A DNA stretch of 64,000 bases from Nitrincola alkalilacustris (GTDB lineage Bacteria > Pseudomonadota > Gammaproteobacteria > Pseudomonadales > Balneatricaceae). The position numbers were made by a program, and so were the translations under genes. The DNA lies in contig NZ_WBOM01000002.1 in the NCBI RefSeq assembly GCF_008973755.1, forward strand, positions 1-64,000. The letters run 5' to 3'. A model generated the notes under the pieces. The model was not told the origin of the DNA, ran no database searches, and saw only the letters and a list, made by a program, of their open reading frames with translations. Shown here one piece after another: positions 45,423-54,534 of this stretch; the stretch's first letter is position 1, and the number at the start of each line of letters is the position of its first letter.

Positions 45423-46877
45423 ATGAGCAAAATAAATTGGAAACAGTACGCATGTAATGGTTTATATGATGAGTTGATGGCAGCACCCGGAGTGCCACGC
45501 CCGGCGGCCAAAGCGCTATGTGAATATCTGGCCGAACTGGATGCGCATGAGTTGGCAGAGCATAAGTCAGCGGCCGAAATAGCGATACAGGTGATGGGGA
45601 TCACCTTCACAGTCTACAGTGAGGGTTCAATGATAGATCGAGCCCTGCCTTTTGATATCGTGCCACGCATCATTCCGCTGGATGAGTGGCAACGCACGGA
45701 AGCGGGGCTGAAGCAGCGTGTTCAGGCCCTGAATATGTTCATCAACGATCTCTATCACGATCAGCGCATTATCCGTGATGGAGTCGTGCCCGCTGAGATT
45801 CTGGCGCAGTCGGCCAACTTCCGCCCCCAGTGTGTCGGCGTTTCGCCCAGACACAATATCTGGGCGCATATTTGCGGCAGCGATATCGTGCGCGATGTGG
45901 AAGGTACCCTTTTTGTACTTGAGGATAATCTCAGGGTGCCCTCGGGTGTGTCCTACATGCTGGAGAACCGTAACGTCACCAAGCGTGTGCTGCCGGACTT
46001 CTTTGCTACGGGCCGTATTCAGCCGGTTGACGACTACACCTCGCAGCTTTATGAGATGCTGGCGTCCATGTCGCCTCGCCCGGGCGATGATCCGCAGATT
46101 GTGATACTGACGCCGGGGATCTATAACTCGGCATACTTCGAGCATGCCTATCTGGCGCAGCAGATGGGGGTTCAACTGGTTGAGGGCAGTGATCTGCTGG
46201 TGGCTGATGATGAGTGTGTCTATATGCGCACAGTCGATGGCCTGCAGCGTGTGGATGTTATCTACCGGCGTGTGGATGATATGTTCCTCGATCCTGAAGT
46301 GTTCAACAAAGAGTCTCTGCTTGGGGTGCCGGGTCTGATGCGGGCCTGGCGCAAGGGCAATGTGGCACTGGTGAATGCCCCAGGTGCCGGCGTGGCGGAT
46401 GATAAGGTGGTATACACCTTTGTACCGGCCATTATCCGCTATTATCTGGATCAGGAGCCTTTACTGGCGAATGTGCCGAGCTATCTGTGCATGTATGAGA
46501 AGGATCGTGAATATGTGCTTGATCACCTGCACGAACTGGTGGTCAAACCCGCCAATGAGTCCGGTGGTTACGGCATGCTTATCGGGCCTCACGCCAGCAA
46601 AAAGGAGCGCAAGGCCTTTGCGGAACTGATCAAGGCTGACCCGCGCAACTACATGGCACAGCCGACGCTGAATCTGTCCACATCGCCAACCCTCTGTGAT
46701 CGCGAGATGGAGCCACGTCATGTGGATCTGCGGCCCTTTGTGCTGTCGGGAGAGGGTATCTATGTGACCACAGGCGGTATGACCCGTGTGGCGATGAACA
46801 AGGGATCACTGGTGGTCAACTCTTCGCAGGGTGGCGGCAGCAAGGATACCTGGATAGTGGATATGAAAGGGGAATAA
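45423..46877 (+). CDS. Circularly permuted ATP-grasp enzyme
   Basis: A 484-residue cytoplasmic enzyme of the circularly permuted ATP-grasp type (DUF404/DUF407). The nucleotide-binding motifs are intact: LVVKPANESGGYGMLIG (about residues 372-388), PRHVDLRPFVLSG and the closing SSQGGGSKDTW. Such enzymes are predicted to form amide bonds by ATP-driven activation of a carboxylate. It is followed 3 bases later by the alpha-E gene, and the two resemble the halves of the fused gene across the spacer. The sigma-54 promoter and NtrC dyad upstream predict induction under nitrogen limitation. The substrate is unknown. Confidence 0.92.
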   Translation: MSKINWKQYACNGLYDELMAAPGVPRPAAKALCEYLAELDAHELAEHKSAAEIAIQVMGITFTVYSEGSMIDRALPFDIVPRIIPLDEWQRTEAGLKQRVQALNMFINDLYHDQRIIRDGVVPAEILAQSANFRPQCVGVSPRHNIWAHICGSDIVRDVEGTLFVLEDNLRVPSGVSYMLENRNVTKRVLPDFFATGRIQPVDDYTSQLYEMLASMSPRPGDDPQIVILTPGIYNSAYFEHAYLAQQMGVQLVEGSDLLVADDECVYMRTVDGLQRVDVIYRRVDDMFLDPEVFNKESLLGVPGLMRAWRKGNVALVNAPGAGVADDKVVYTFVPAIIRYYLDQEPLLANVPSYLCMYEKDREYVLDHLHELVVKPANESGGYGMLIGPHASKKERKAFAELIKADPRNYMAQPTLNLSTSPTLCDREMEPRHVDLRPFVLSGEGIYVTTGGMTRVAMNKGSLVVNSSQGGGSKDTWIVDMKGE

Positions 46878-46880
46878 GCC

Positions 46881-47858
46881 ATGTTGTCACGTGTTGCTGA
46901 AAATATTTACTGGATGGCCCGTTACCTCGAAAGAGCCGAAGATACGGCACGTTTGATCAGTGTGAATACTCACCTGCTGCTGGATCTGCCGCGCAGTACC
47001 ACACTGGGCTGGTCCTCGCTGGTGGACATCACCGGCAGTGGTGAACTGTTCAATGAGCACTATACGCGCAGTGATGAGGCCAGTGTGCTGAATTTTCTCT
47101 GCGCTGATCGACGTTATCACGGCTCCATCATCTCGTCGCTGGCTGGTGCCAGAGAAAATCTGCGTACGACGCGGGATGTGATGCCGCGTGAGATCTGGGA
47201 GGAGGTGAATCAGCTCTACCTGAATATCAATGTCATGGTCGAGTCTGGCGTCACTCCGCGGAATATCGAGCTTCTGCTGAAACGGGTAATTCGCAGTTGT
47301 GAGACGGTCACGGGGTTGATTGAAGGGACGCTCAGCTACACCCAGGTCAGAACCTTTCTGATGATGGGGCGCTTGCTGGAGCGGGCCGATATGACCACCC
47401 GTATCATCGATGTACGCTCGGCTAACCTGCTGCCGCGCTCACCGGAAGAGCTGACGCCTTTCGAAAACCTGCAATGGATGAGTGTTCTGAAATCCCTGAC
47501 CGGATTCCAGATGTATCGCCAGCATGTACGCCTGCGCGTGCGTGGGCCGGATGTACTGCGCTTTCTGCTGCAGGACAGGCGATTCCCGCGCGCCATCGCC
47601 TGCAGTCTGGACCGTCTTGCAAAAGAGCTGGATACCTTGCCTCGACATGATCAGGCGATCGCTGAGCTGGAACGCTGTCGTGAGAGGATCTTAAATGCGC
47701 AGGTCTTCAAACTGGCGGCCGAACCGGATCTGTTGCACCATTTTGTAGATGAGATACAGTTGGATATCATCAATCTGCATGATGCTATCCGGCAGAGCTG
47801 GTTTGCCTTCCGCGAGGACCCTCAGGCGCAACCGGTGATGCGTCAGGAGCAAAGCTGA
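46881..47858 (+). CDS. Alpha-E domain protein (DUF403)
   Basis: A 325-residue, almost entirely alpha-helical protein. The family signature AENIYWMARYLERAEDTARL lies at residues 6-25, and RDVMPREIWEEVNQLY comes mid-protein. Alpha-E proteins accompany circularly permuted ATP-grasp enzymes and transglutaminases, and are thought to hold the carrier or acceptor; this is unproven. Start 3 bases after the ATP-grasp stop, with AGGGG 8 bases upstream, so the two are co-translated. Confidence 0.92.
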   Translation: MLSRVAENIYWMARYLERAEDTARLISVNTHLLLDLPRSTTLGWSSLVDITGSGELFNEHYTRSDEASVLNFLCADRRYHGSIISSLAGARENLRTTRDVMPREIWEEVNQLYLNINVMVESGVTPRNIELLLKRVIRSCETVTGLIEGTLSYTQVRTFLMMGRLLERADMTTRIIDVRSANLLPRSPEELTPFENLQWMSVLKSLTGFQMYRQHVRLRVRGPDVLRFLLQDRRFPRAIACSLDRLAKELDTLPRHDQAIAELERCRERILNAQVFKLAAEPDLLHHFVDEIQLDIINLHDAIRQSWFAFREDPQAQPVMRQEQS

Positions 47859-47884
47859 GGTCGATTAGCATTCAATAACCCGAT

Positions 47885-47914
47885 GATCTGAGCTGTCGGA
47901 TGGCTGCTCAGATC
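47885..47914 (+). terminator. Hairpin after the alpha-E gene
   Basis: GATCTGAGC (47885-47893) and GCTCAGATC (47906-47914) form a perfect 9-bp stem with a 12-base loop, 27 bases after the stop of the plus arm. No T-run follows, so it is a possible, not certain, terminator. Confidence 0.4.
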
Positions 47915-48034
47915 CTGTCCATTCTGTTACAATCCTTCGTCAACCATCTCCCATTTTCAGTCACTCTCAGTGTTCACTGACCTGATCGACCCCCAGGGAA
48001 GGTATTTCTTAGTTAATGTTTGAGATTCAGGATC

Positions 48035-48715
48035 ATGCAAAAATCCGATACCCGTTTGATATACCGTGCTTTCATACGATTTTTTCTGCTTGTTGCTGCA
48101 GTGTTGTGGGTGCCAATGGCGGTCATTCTGGATGTTGTCGTGATCGGGCATGGCATGCCTGAGCATGGCATCACAGAGATTTCACAGGAAATTTTACTGC
48201 TGCTGAGCTTCGGCTTCTTCGCGCTGTTGGTATTCAAGCGGCCGCAGAGTCGTGGGTTTTCCACTCTTGTGGCGGGCTTCTTCCTCTGCATGCTGATCCG
48301 GGAACTGGATTTCATGTTTGACTCCATTCAGCATGGGTTCTGGAAATACATAGTGTCTGTCATCGTTCTGTTGAGCCTGTTGCTCGCGGCGATATTCAGG
48401 CACAGTGTCGTGTCGCCGATGGCAAAGGCCACGACCTCTGTTGCTTTCCACTATATTCTGATCGGGCTTGTGATCGTGCTGTTTTTCAGCCGGGTATTCG
48501 GCACGGGTACGCTCTGGGAAATGGTGCTTGATGATGTCAGCTACACGGCACTGATCAAGAACTCAGTTCAGGAAGGCACCGAACTGCTCGGTTATATCCT
48601 GATCGCCTGGGGTGCATTGCACTACTATCGTGAGCAGCGCACCATGAAGCAGATGGATCAATTGCCGGTCATGACGGACCGGGATGAGCATGCAGCGACA
48701 GCTGAATCTCAATGA
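48035..48715 (+). CDS. Polytopic membrane protein of unknown function
   Basis: A 226-residue inner-membrane protein with about six hydrophobic helices (roughly residues 15-35, 50-66, 76-92, 104-122, 138-158 and 185-202) and a charged C-terminal tail. Two loop motifs, IRELDFMFD and a QEGTELLGYILIAWGAL stretch, might help identify the family, but I do not recognise it. I choose the ATG at 48035; an open frame starts 15 bases earlier at a TTG. It ends 10 bases before the GntR gene start, so the two may be co-transcribed. Confidence 0.75.
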   Translation: MQKSDTRLIYRAFIRFFLLVAAVLWVPMAVILDVVVIGHGMPEHGITEISQEILLLLSFGFFALLVFKRPQSRGFSTLVAGFFLCMLIRELDFMFDSIQHGFWKYIVSVIVLLSLLLAAIFRHSVVSPMAKATTSVAFHYILIGLVIVLFFSRVFGTGTLWEMVLDDVSYTALIKNSVQEGTELLGYILIAWGALHYYREQRTMKQMDQLPVMTDRDEHAATAESQ

Positions 48716-48725
48716 TGGATGTCTG

Positions 48726-49454
48726 ATGTCTGAACTTCCTTTTTATCTGCAACTGCGTGACAGGCTGGTCATGCTGATTAAGACTGGCGAACTACCTGCC
48801 AGTTCACGTCTGCCGGCAGAGCGTGAGCTGGCGGAACGTTTCAGCACTACCCGGGTGACATTGCGTCAGGCACTGGCACAACTGGAGAGCGAAGGGCAGA
48901 TCTATCGCAGTAACCGGCGTGGCTGGTTTGTATCGCCCGCCAGACTCAATTACGAACCAGTCAAGGATGTCAGTTTCACTCGCTATGTCACGGCGCAGGG
49001 ACGTACTCCCATGACACAGGTGCTGGGGTTTGAGCATGCTGTGGCGTCTGTCTCAGTGGCCGCAGCATTGGAGTTGCTTCCAGGTGACCCGGTCTACTGC
49101 CTGCGTCGGCGGCGCTATGCGGATGAGCGTCTGGTGCTGGTTGAGCGTATCTGGCTGAATGCACAGTATCTGCCGGATCTTGAGAAGGAACGCTTCGATC
49201 TCTCTCTCTGGCAGCTGTTTGCGCATAAGTATGGCATTGAACTGACCGATAAAAGCATCTCCATTATCCCCACGGCCCTGACCGGCGAGTTTGCCGATGC
49301 GCTGGAGGTCAACAGTGGCTGTCCGGGGCTGCATATCACTCGTATCAGTCGTACAGCCGATGGCAGAACACTGGAGTATGATGAGGAGTACTGGCTGCAT
49401 GATGTGCTGCGGATCGGCATCAGTACTCACTCAGATGATGATTCTGCTTGCTAG
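48726..49454 (+). CDS. phnR: PhnR-like GntR/UTRA phosphonate regulator
   Basis: A 242-residue HutC-subfamily GntR regulator with an N-terminal winged helix-turn-helix (LPAERELAERFSTTRVTLRQ) and a UTRA effector domain. The stretches NRRGWFVSPARLNYEP, TAQGRTPMTQVL and EYDEEYWLHDVLRI match the regulator family associated with phosphonate utilisation (TIGR03337). I choose the ATG at 48726, with GGATG just upstream. HutC-type sites (GTMTAKAC) lie before the 2-AEP binding-protein gene and before phnW, 7 and 11 kb downstream, so it probably controls those units, with a 2-AEP-related compound as signal. Confidence 0.85.
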   Translation: MSELPFYLQLRDRLVMLIKTGELPASSRLPAERELAERFSTTRVTLRQALAQLESEGQIYRSNRRGWFVSPARLNYEPVKDVSFTRYVTAQGRTPMTQVLGFEHAVASVSVAAALELLPGDPVYCLRRRRYADERLVLVERIWLNAQYLPDLEKERFDLSLWQLFAHKYGIELTDKSISIIPTALTGEFADALEVNSGCPGLHITRISRTADGRTLEYDEEYWLHDVLRIGISTHSDDDSAC

Positions 49455-49536
49455 GACTGCCAGTGATCTGGGCCTGAGCCTTTCCAACCGGGTAAAATAA
49501 GAAACGTGGTGCTGTTCTGGCTCATCCTGATATCCC

Positions 49537-50430
49537 TTATACTCCAAGACTGACGTCTGGGTTTGTCAGTAATCTGTTTTGCAGCAGTTTACCTATCACG
49601 CTCATATACTCTGCCTTATGCGGAATATCCGGAGACAGCAGGCGACCCGCTATCATTGTAAAACCGGTGTTCAATGCCAAGTTCAGGTCATCGTTGGTTG
49701 ACAGGGTTGATGTGAGTGTTTGCAGACCCAGCGCATGTGCTTTGATCTGCCAGAGTTTGGTACTGGCCATTAGGTGGGCCGTGGTGGAGTAGTGTGACGG
49801 CCGCAGGGTATCCAGTGCAGCCCAGTTGAATCCTGCTGAATGAATTGATAGCAGGCTTTCCTCATCCAGATCTTTCAGGGAGGCCAGCAATGTATAGCCT
49901 CTACTGGAAAAGCTGTTGATTGCCTGAATAGCGTGCTCACTGATGCTGCTCCTATCCACTTCATGTCTGAGAACTATATCCTGCGGGCTCAACCCGAGGG
50001 CGCTGAGAAGCTGCTCAAAGACCTGCCCGTGCTGGTTGGGTACTGCGCTTATATGGCGCAGATGGACATCCAAAATCAACAAACCGGGTTTTTCATGTTC
50101 AAGGCTAATATGGTGCAGGGCATGCAAGGATCTGAGAAAACGGTCGAGGAACACGATATCCGCCGCATCCCAGGTCTGCAAATAGAGCAAGGATGGCTTG
50201 ATCTCCTCGCCGGCAGGGTTGCGGATCAGTAGTGCGGTATCGTAGGCGACAATGCGTGCAGTACGGACGTCGAAAACAGGAACCTGATGTGGATAAAGGT
50301 GTAGTTCACCGATAGCGGCACTGATCTTTCCGTCTTGAAAACGAAGTTCACTGACCTGATGAAGTTTTGATTCCGGGTGAATCTCTTCAAGTAGCCTGTT
50401 GAGGTGATTTACAACATATGTAAGTGGCAT
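49537..50430 (-). CDS. Degenerate EAL-domain protein, probably inactive
   Basis: A 297-residue soluble protein resembling an EAL domain of c-di-GMP phosphodiesterases. The opening VPVFDVRTARIVAYDTALLIRN corresponds to the EAL motif region but reads YDTALL in place of E-A-L. Other metal-binding acidic residues are not recognisable. It is therefore probably not an active phosphodiesterase and may bind nucleotide or a protein partner, as YdiV-like proteins do. It lies 92 bases after cysA on the same strand and could be co-transcribed. GGAG lies 7 bases before the ATG. Confidence 0.75.
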   Translation of the reverse strand: MPLTYVVNHLNRLLEEIHPESKLHQVSELRFQDGKISAAIGELHLYPHQVPVFDVRTARIVAYDTALLIRNPAGEEIKPSLLYLQTWDAADIVFLDRFLRSLHALHHISLEHEKPGLLILDVHLRHISAVPNQHGQVFEQLLSALGLSPQDIVLRHEVDRSSISEHAIQAINSFSSRGYTLLASLKDLDEESLLSIHSAGFNWAALDTLRPSHYSTTAHLMASTKLWQIKAHALGLQTLTSTLSTNDDLNLALNTGFTMIAGRLLSPDIPHKAEYMSVIGKLLQNRLLTNPDVSLGV

Positions 50431-50522
50431 GACTGTGCTCCGAATGAATTAAATTTAGAAAACATACTGTTGGTTGCGACAACACATTCGAAGAATCATA
50501 AAGACCTCGTCAGTAATAATAA

Positions 50523-51587
50523 TCAGGCACTGGCCAGGAATATCCGACTGTTGAGCGGTTTTAACCAGGCATCATCACCCTGTAACAGCCCCAGTTCACG
50601 AAAGCGATGCTTGGGCAACTCAACATGTATCAACTCGTCGGCTGAGTCGGTTCGTAGTTCAAGGCGGACGGTTGGCCCGACCACCAGAACCGTCTCGATA
50701 ACAGCGTGAATAGCATTCTCAGCACTTTTCTCTGCCAGAACTTCAAAGTCATGTGGGCGGATATAGGTAAGTCCCGACTTCTGATCGACATCGGTGAGTT
50801 CAGGAGCAGGTATAGAGAGATTACCAATCCGTGCATGACCACTTTCAATATGGGTATGGAACCTGTTTACATTACCCAAGAATTGATACACGAAGGGGTT
50901 GGCAGGGTGGTCGTAGACCTCTTCAGGGGTGCCCTCCTGCTCTACCCGACCCTGATTCATTACCACGACGCGATCAGATACTTCGAGCGCTTCTTCCTGA
51001 TCATGAGTCACAAATACGCTGGTGACGTGGATCTCATCGTGCAGACGGCGCAACCAGCGACGCAGTTCGGCTCGCACTTTGGCATCGAGTGCCCCGAATG
51101 GCTCATCCAGCAGCAGAACCTTGGGCTCCACTGCCAGTGCCCGGGCCAGCGCAATGCGCTGGCGCTGCCCGCCGGAAAGCTGGGAGGGGTAGCGGTGAGC
51201 CGTCCAGTCCAGTTGCACGAGTTCGAGCAGCCTCATCACCTTTTTGCGGATCTCGTCCTTGCTGGGGCGAAAGCGGCGTGGCTTTACTGTCAGACCATAG
51301 GCGACATTTTCATAGACTGTCATATGTTTGAACAGGGCATAGTGCTGGAAAACAAATCCGACACCGCGATCACTGACATGCTGATGGGTGGCATCTTCAC
51401 CATAAAACTCGATCCGGCCCGAGTCAGGTTGCTCCAGGCCGGCGATGATCCGCAACAGCGTGGTTTTTCCTGAGCCCGAAGGGCCGAGCAGGGCGGTGAG
51501 TTCACCCTCAGGCAACTCAAGGGTCACATTGTCGACCGCAACAAAATCTTTGAAGCGCTTGTTGATCTGATGGATGCGAATGCTCAT
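50523..51587 (-). CDS. cysA: Sulfate/thiosulfate ABC importer ATP-binding protein
   Basis: A 354-residue ATPase with Walker [10 protein letters not shown] (about residues 36-44), signature [11 protein letters not shown], Walker [13 protein letters not shown] and the switch histidine in [10 protein letters not shown]-terminal TOBE-like regulatory domain follows. Together with CysT, CysW and the sulfate-binding protein it imports sulfate or thiosulfate. Last of the four transporter genes (15 bases after cysW). Confidence 0.95.
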   Translation of the reverse strand: MSIRIHQINKRFKDFVAVDNVTLELPEGELTALLGPSGSGKTTLLRIIAGLEQPDSGRIEFYGEDATHQHVSDRGVGFVFQHYALFKHMTVYENVAYGLTVKPRRFRPSKDEIRKKVMRLLELVQLDWTAHRYPSQLSGGQRQRIALARALAVEPKVLLLDEPFGALDAKVRAELRRWLRRLHDEIHVTSVFVTHDQEEALEVSDRVVVMNQGRVEQEGTPEEVYDHPANPFVYQFLGNVNRFHTHIESGHARIGNLSIPAPELTDVDQKSGLTYIRPHDFEVLAEKSAENAIHAVIETVLVVGPTVRLELRTDSADELIHVELPKHRFRELGLLQGDDAWLKPLNSRIFLASA

Positions 51588-51602
51588 GAGTCTTGGTTCC
51601 TG

Positions 51603-52487
51603 TTATTCAGCATTATGGCGGCTTTCAAACCACTCGACGGTGCTCTTGATGGCGATCGTCACCAGTGCCAGCCCGGTCAGAATGGACGAGACAGCAAAGG
51701 CCGCGGTAAACATGTATTCGTTGTACAGCACTTCAATGTGCAGCGGCATGGTGTTGGTTTCGCCGCGAATGCGTCCGGACACTATGGCAACGGCACCAAA
51801 CTCGCCCATCGCTCGTGCATTACAGAGAATCACACCGTAGATCAAACCCCATTTGATATTGGGCAGGGTGACATACCAGAAGGTCTTCCAACCGCTGGCG
51901 CCCAGTGTCAGTGATGCTTCCTCCTCCTGTTTGCCCTGCTGTTGCATCAGCGGTATCAGCTCTCGTGCCACGAATGGCAAGGTGCCGAAGGCAATCACGA
52001 TAATGATGCCGGGAACAGCAAAAATGATGCGCATGTCATGAGCGCTCAACCAGTTGCCCAGCCAACCTTGAGAGCCAAATAGAATAACGAAGATCAGACC
52101 CACGACGACTGGCGATATGGCAAAGGGCATATCGATTATCGCGAGCAGTAAGGGTTTGCCTGGAAACTCAAATTTTGTGATTGCCCAGGCTACCGCTACC
52201 CCGAAAATGACGTTGATCGGAACGACGAATACCACAACCAGCAGTGTCAGACGAATTGAGGCTGCCGCATCCGGTTCAGTGATGGCGGCATACCAGACAC
52301 CCAGTCCCTGCTCAAAGGCGCTATAGAGCACGACCGCCAGCGGTAGCACCAGAAACAGGCCGAGAAATACCAGCGCGATAGTGATCAGGCTGCGTCGGAC
52401 CCAGTCAGGCTCATCAGTGGCACGCTTCCAGGTGTGCGACAGGTCTGGGGTGGAGAGCAGGGGGACTGATGTCGATGTGGAACTCAT
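51603..52487 (-). CDS. cysW: Sulfate ABC importer permease CysW
   Basis: A 294-residue inner-membrane permease with about six helices and the coupling loop EEASLTLGASGWKTFWYVTLP. CARAMGEFGAVAIVSG is typical of CysW. It pairs with CysT to form the transport channel. It lies 9 bases after cysT and 15 bases before cysA in the operon. Confidence 0.94.
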   Translation of the reverse strand: MSSTSTSVPLLSTPDLSHTWKRATDEPDWVRRSLITIALVFLGLFLVLPLAVVLYSAFEQGLGVWYAAITEPDAAASIRLTLLVVVFVVPINVIFGVAVAWAITKFEFPGKPLLLAIIDMPFAISPVVVGLIFVILFGSQGWLGNWLSAHDMRIIFAVPGIIIVIAFGTLPFVARELIPLMQQQGKQEEEASLTLGASGWKTFWYVTLPNIKWGLIYGVILCNARAMGEFGAVAIVSGRIRGETNTMPLHIEVLYNEYMFTAAFAVSSILTGLALVTIAIKSTVEWFESRHNAE

Positions 52488-52496
52488 GATTCACCC

Positions 52497-53333
52497 TCAG
52501 TGTGAAAAGCGGCGGCTGGACCACCACTGCAGGAAGTTAATGATCAGCAACATAACGAAAGCGGCGAGCAGCATTACTGTCCCGATAGCAGCGGCACCGT
52601 TGTAGTCATACTGTTCAGCCTTGGCGACGATCAACAATGGTGTGATCTCGGTTTTATAGGGCAGGTTGCCAGATATGAACACGACGGATCCGTACTCACC
52701 CAGTGCGCGGGCAAAAGCCAAGGCGAAACCGGTAAGCAATGCAGGCAGTAGCGTGGGAAAAATCACTCTGCACAGGGTTGTCAGGCGTGATGCACCCAGC
52801 GCACTGGAGGCTTCCTCGAGCTCTGCCTCAAAATCCTCCAGCACGGGCTGGACGGTGCGTACGACAAAAGGCAGGCCTATATAAGTCAGTGCCAGAACGA
52901 CACCCAGTTGTGTGTAGGCAATTCGAATGCCGAACAGATTCAGGTACTGCCCAACCCAGCCGGTGGATGCGTAGAGGGTAACCAGTGCTATGCCAGCAAC
53001 GGCAGTGGGAAGTGCAAAGGGGAGATCGATCAGAGCATCCACAATCCGCTTAAAAGGAAACTGGTAGCGCACCAACACCCAGGCAACCAACAACCCAAAC
53101 ACCAGATTGATGCTGGCAGCGATCAGTGATGCGGTAAAGGAGAGCTTATAGGATGCGACCACTTGTGGATGACTGACCGCACGCCAGAACTCTTCCCAGC
53201 TCATCAGTGAGGTATAGAGCAACAGACCTCCTACCGGGATGAGAAACAGCAGTGTCAGATACAACAGGGAAAATCCCATGGTCAGGGTAAATCCCGGGAT
53301 GACATTGCGCTGGCGGCTGGCAGCGTGGATCAT
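52497..53333 (-). CDS. cysT: Sulfate ABC importer permease CysT
   Basis: A 278-residue permease (also named CysU) with six predicted helices and coupling loop EEASSALGASRLTTLCRVIFP. The ALGEYGSVVFISGNLP stretch is diagnostic. It forms the channel with CysW. It lies 46 bases after the sulfate-binding protein gene. Confidence 0.94.
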   Translation of the reverse strand: MIHAASRQRNVIPGFTLTMGFSLLYLTLLFLIPVGGLLLYTSLMSWEEFWRAVSHPQVVASYKLSFTASLIAASINLVFGLLVAWVLVRYQFPFKRIVDALIDLPFALPTAVAGIALVTLYASTGWVGQYLNLFGIRIAYTQLGVVLALTYIGLPFVVRTVQPVLEDFEAELEEASSALGASRLTTLCRVIFPTLLPALLTGFALAFARALGEYGSVVFISGNLPYKTEITPLLIVAKAEQYDYNGAAAIGTVMLLAAFVMLLIINFLQWWSSRRFSH

Positions 53334-53379
53334 GAGTTATGGCTCCTGAATGAGGTGGCACATCCTTGTGCCGATTGGC

Positions 53380-54414
53380 TTAGCGTCGCTTGTTGGCGAT
53401 GTTTTCAAGGATACGGTCGAAGTGGCCGCCGTCATTAAAGTGCGCGTTTTGCGCCACTTCCCAGCCACCGAATACTTCATCGATCGTGAAAAAGTTCACC
53501 TCAGGGAAGCGATCGCTGAACTCTGCTGCAATCACCGGATTGGATGGGCGGTAGAAGTGCTTTCCGGCGAGACGTTGTGCGTCATTGGTATAGAGGGCTT
53601 CAAGATAGGCTTCCGCTACTTCGCGAGTCCCTTTACGATCTACATTGACATCCACAACCGTCACAGGTGGCTCTGCCAGTATGCTGGTTGATGGAACAAC
53701 GATCTCATACTCACCACGACCCAGTTGTTCAACCGACAGGAAGGCTTCGTTTTCCCAGGCGATGAAAACATCCCCTATGCGGCGCTGAACAAAGGTATTA
53801 GTGGCACCACGTGCTGCGGGGTCCAGTACAGGTACATTCTCAAAAATCTTCTCTACAAACTCGAAAGCCTTTTCTTCCGAGCCGTATTTTTCCAGGGCAA
53901 AGCCCCAGGCAGCAAGATAGTTCCAACGGGCGCCGCCGGATGTTTTCGGATTGGGTGTGATCACTTCAACATCGTCACGTACCAGATCGTCCCAGTCGAG
54001 GATGTTTTTAGGATTGCCGGCACGGACCAGCAGAACGATTGTGGAGGTATAGGGTGAGCTGTTACCCGGCAGGCGCTCCTGCCAGTTTTCCGGAATGAGG
54101 TTGGCGCGTTGTCTCAAAGCATCGACATCGTAGGCCAGTGCAAGGGTCACCACATCGGCATCCAGACCGTCTATCACAGAGCGTGCCTGAGAGCCCGATC
54201 CGCCATGTGACTGACGAACGGTAACTGCCTGATTTTTTTCAGACTTCCAGTGATTTGCAAACCAGTCATTGTATTCCCGATAAAATTCACGGGTCGGATC
54301 ATAGGATACGTTCAGCAGGCTTACTGACTCTGCCTGAACATTGGGCAGGCTGACAGACAGGCCGATGGCGGTTGCCAGCAGTAGTTTCTTGATTGGTTTA
54401 GCGAAAGAAGGCAT
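53380..54414 (-). CDS. sbp: Periplasmic sulfate-binding protein
   Basis: A 344-residue secreted protein with a signal peptide (core about residues 9-22) followed by VSLLNVSYDPTREFYREYN, the hallmark of sulfate-binding proteins. QSHGGSGSQARSVIDGLDADVV and TPNPKTSGGARWNYLAAW hold the sulfate-binding loops. I choose the ATG at 54414 because GGAG lies 8 bases upstream; ATG 54432 is open but lacks it. It could equally be the thiosulfate-preferring CysP. First gene of the sulfate operon, 120 bases after the CysB-type gene. Confidence 0.93.
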   Translation of the reverse strand: MPSFAKPIKKLLLATAIGLSVSLPNVQAESVSLLNVSYDPTREFYREYNDWFANHWKSEKNQAVTVRQSHGGSGSQARSVIDGLDADVVTLALAYDVDALRQRANLIPENWQERLPGNSSPYTSTIVLLVRAGNPKNILDWDDLVRDDVEVITPNPKTSGGARWNYLAAWGFALEKYGSEEKAFEFVEKIFENVPVLDPAARGATNTFVQRRIGDVFIAWENEAFLSVEQLGRGEYEIVVPSTSILAEPPVTVVDVNVDRKGTREVAEAYLEALYTNDAQRLAGKHFYRPSNPVIAAEFSDRFPEVNFFTIDEVFGGWEVAQNAHFNDGGHFDRILENIANKRR

Positions 54415-54534
54415 CAGTAGTACTCCAGTCATTCAGTTCAGTGTGTGAGTCGTCTGAGTTTTATATTAAGTTGATCGTTATAGTTCAAAAAGAAATTAAA
54501 AACGAAATTGTTATCTTGATATGTGATAAGTGAT

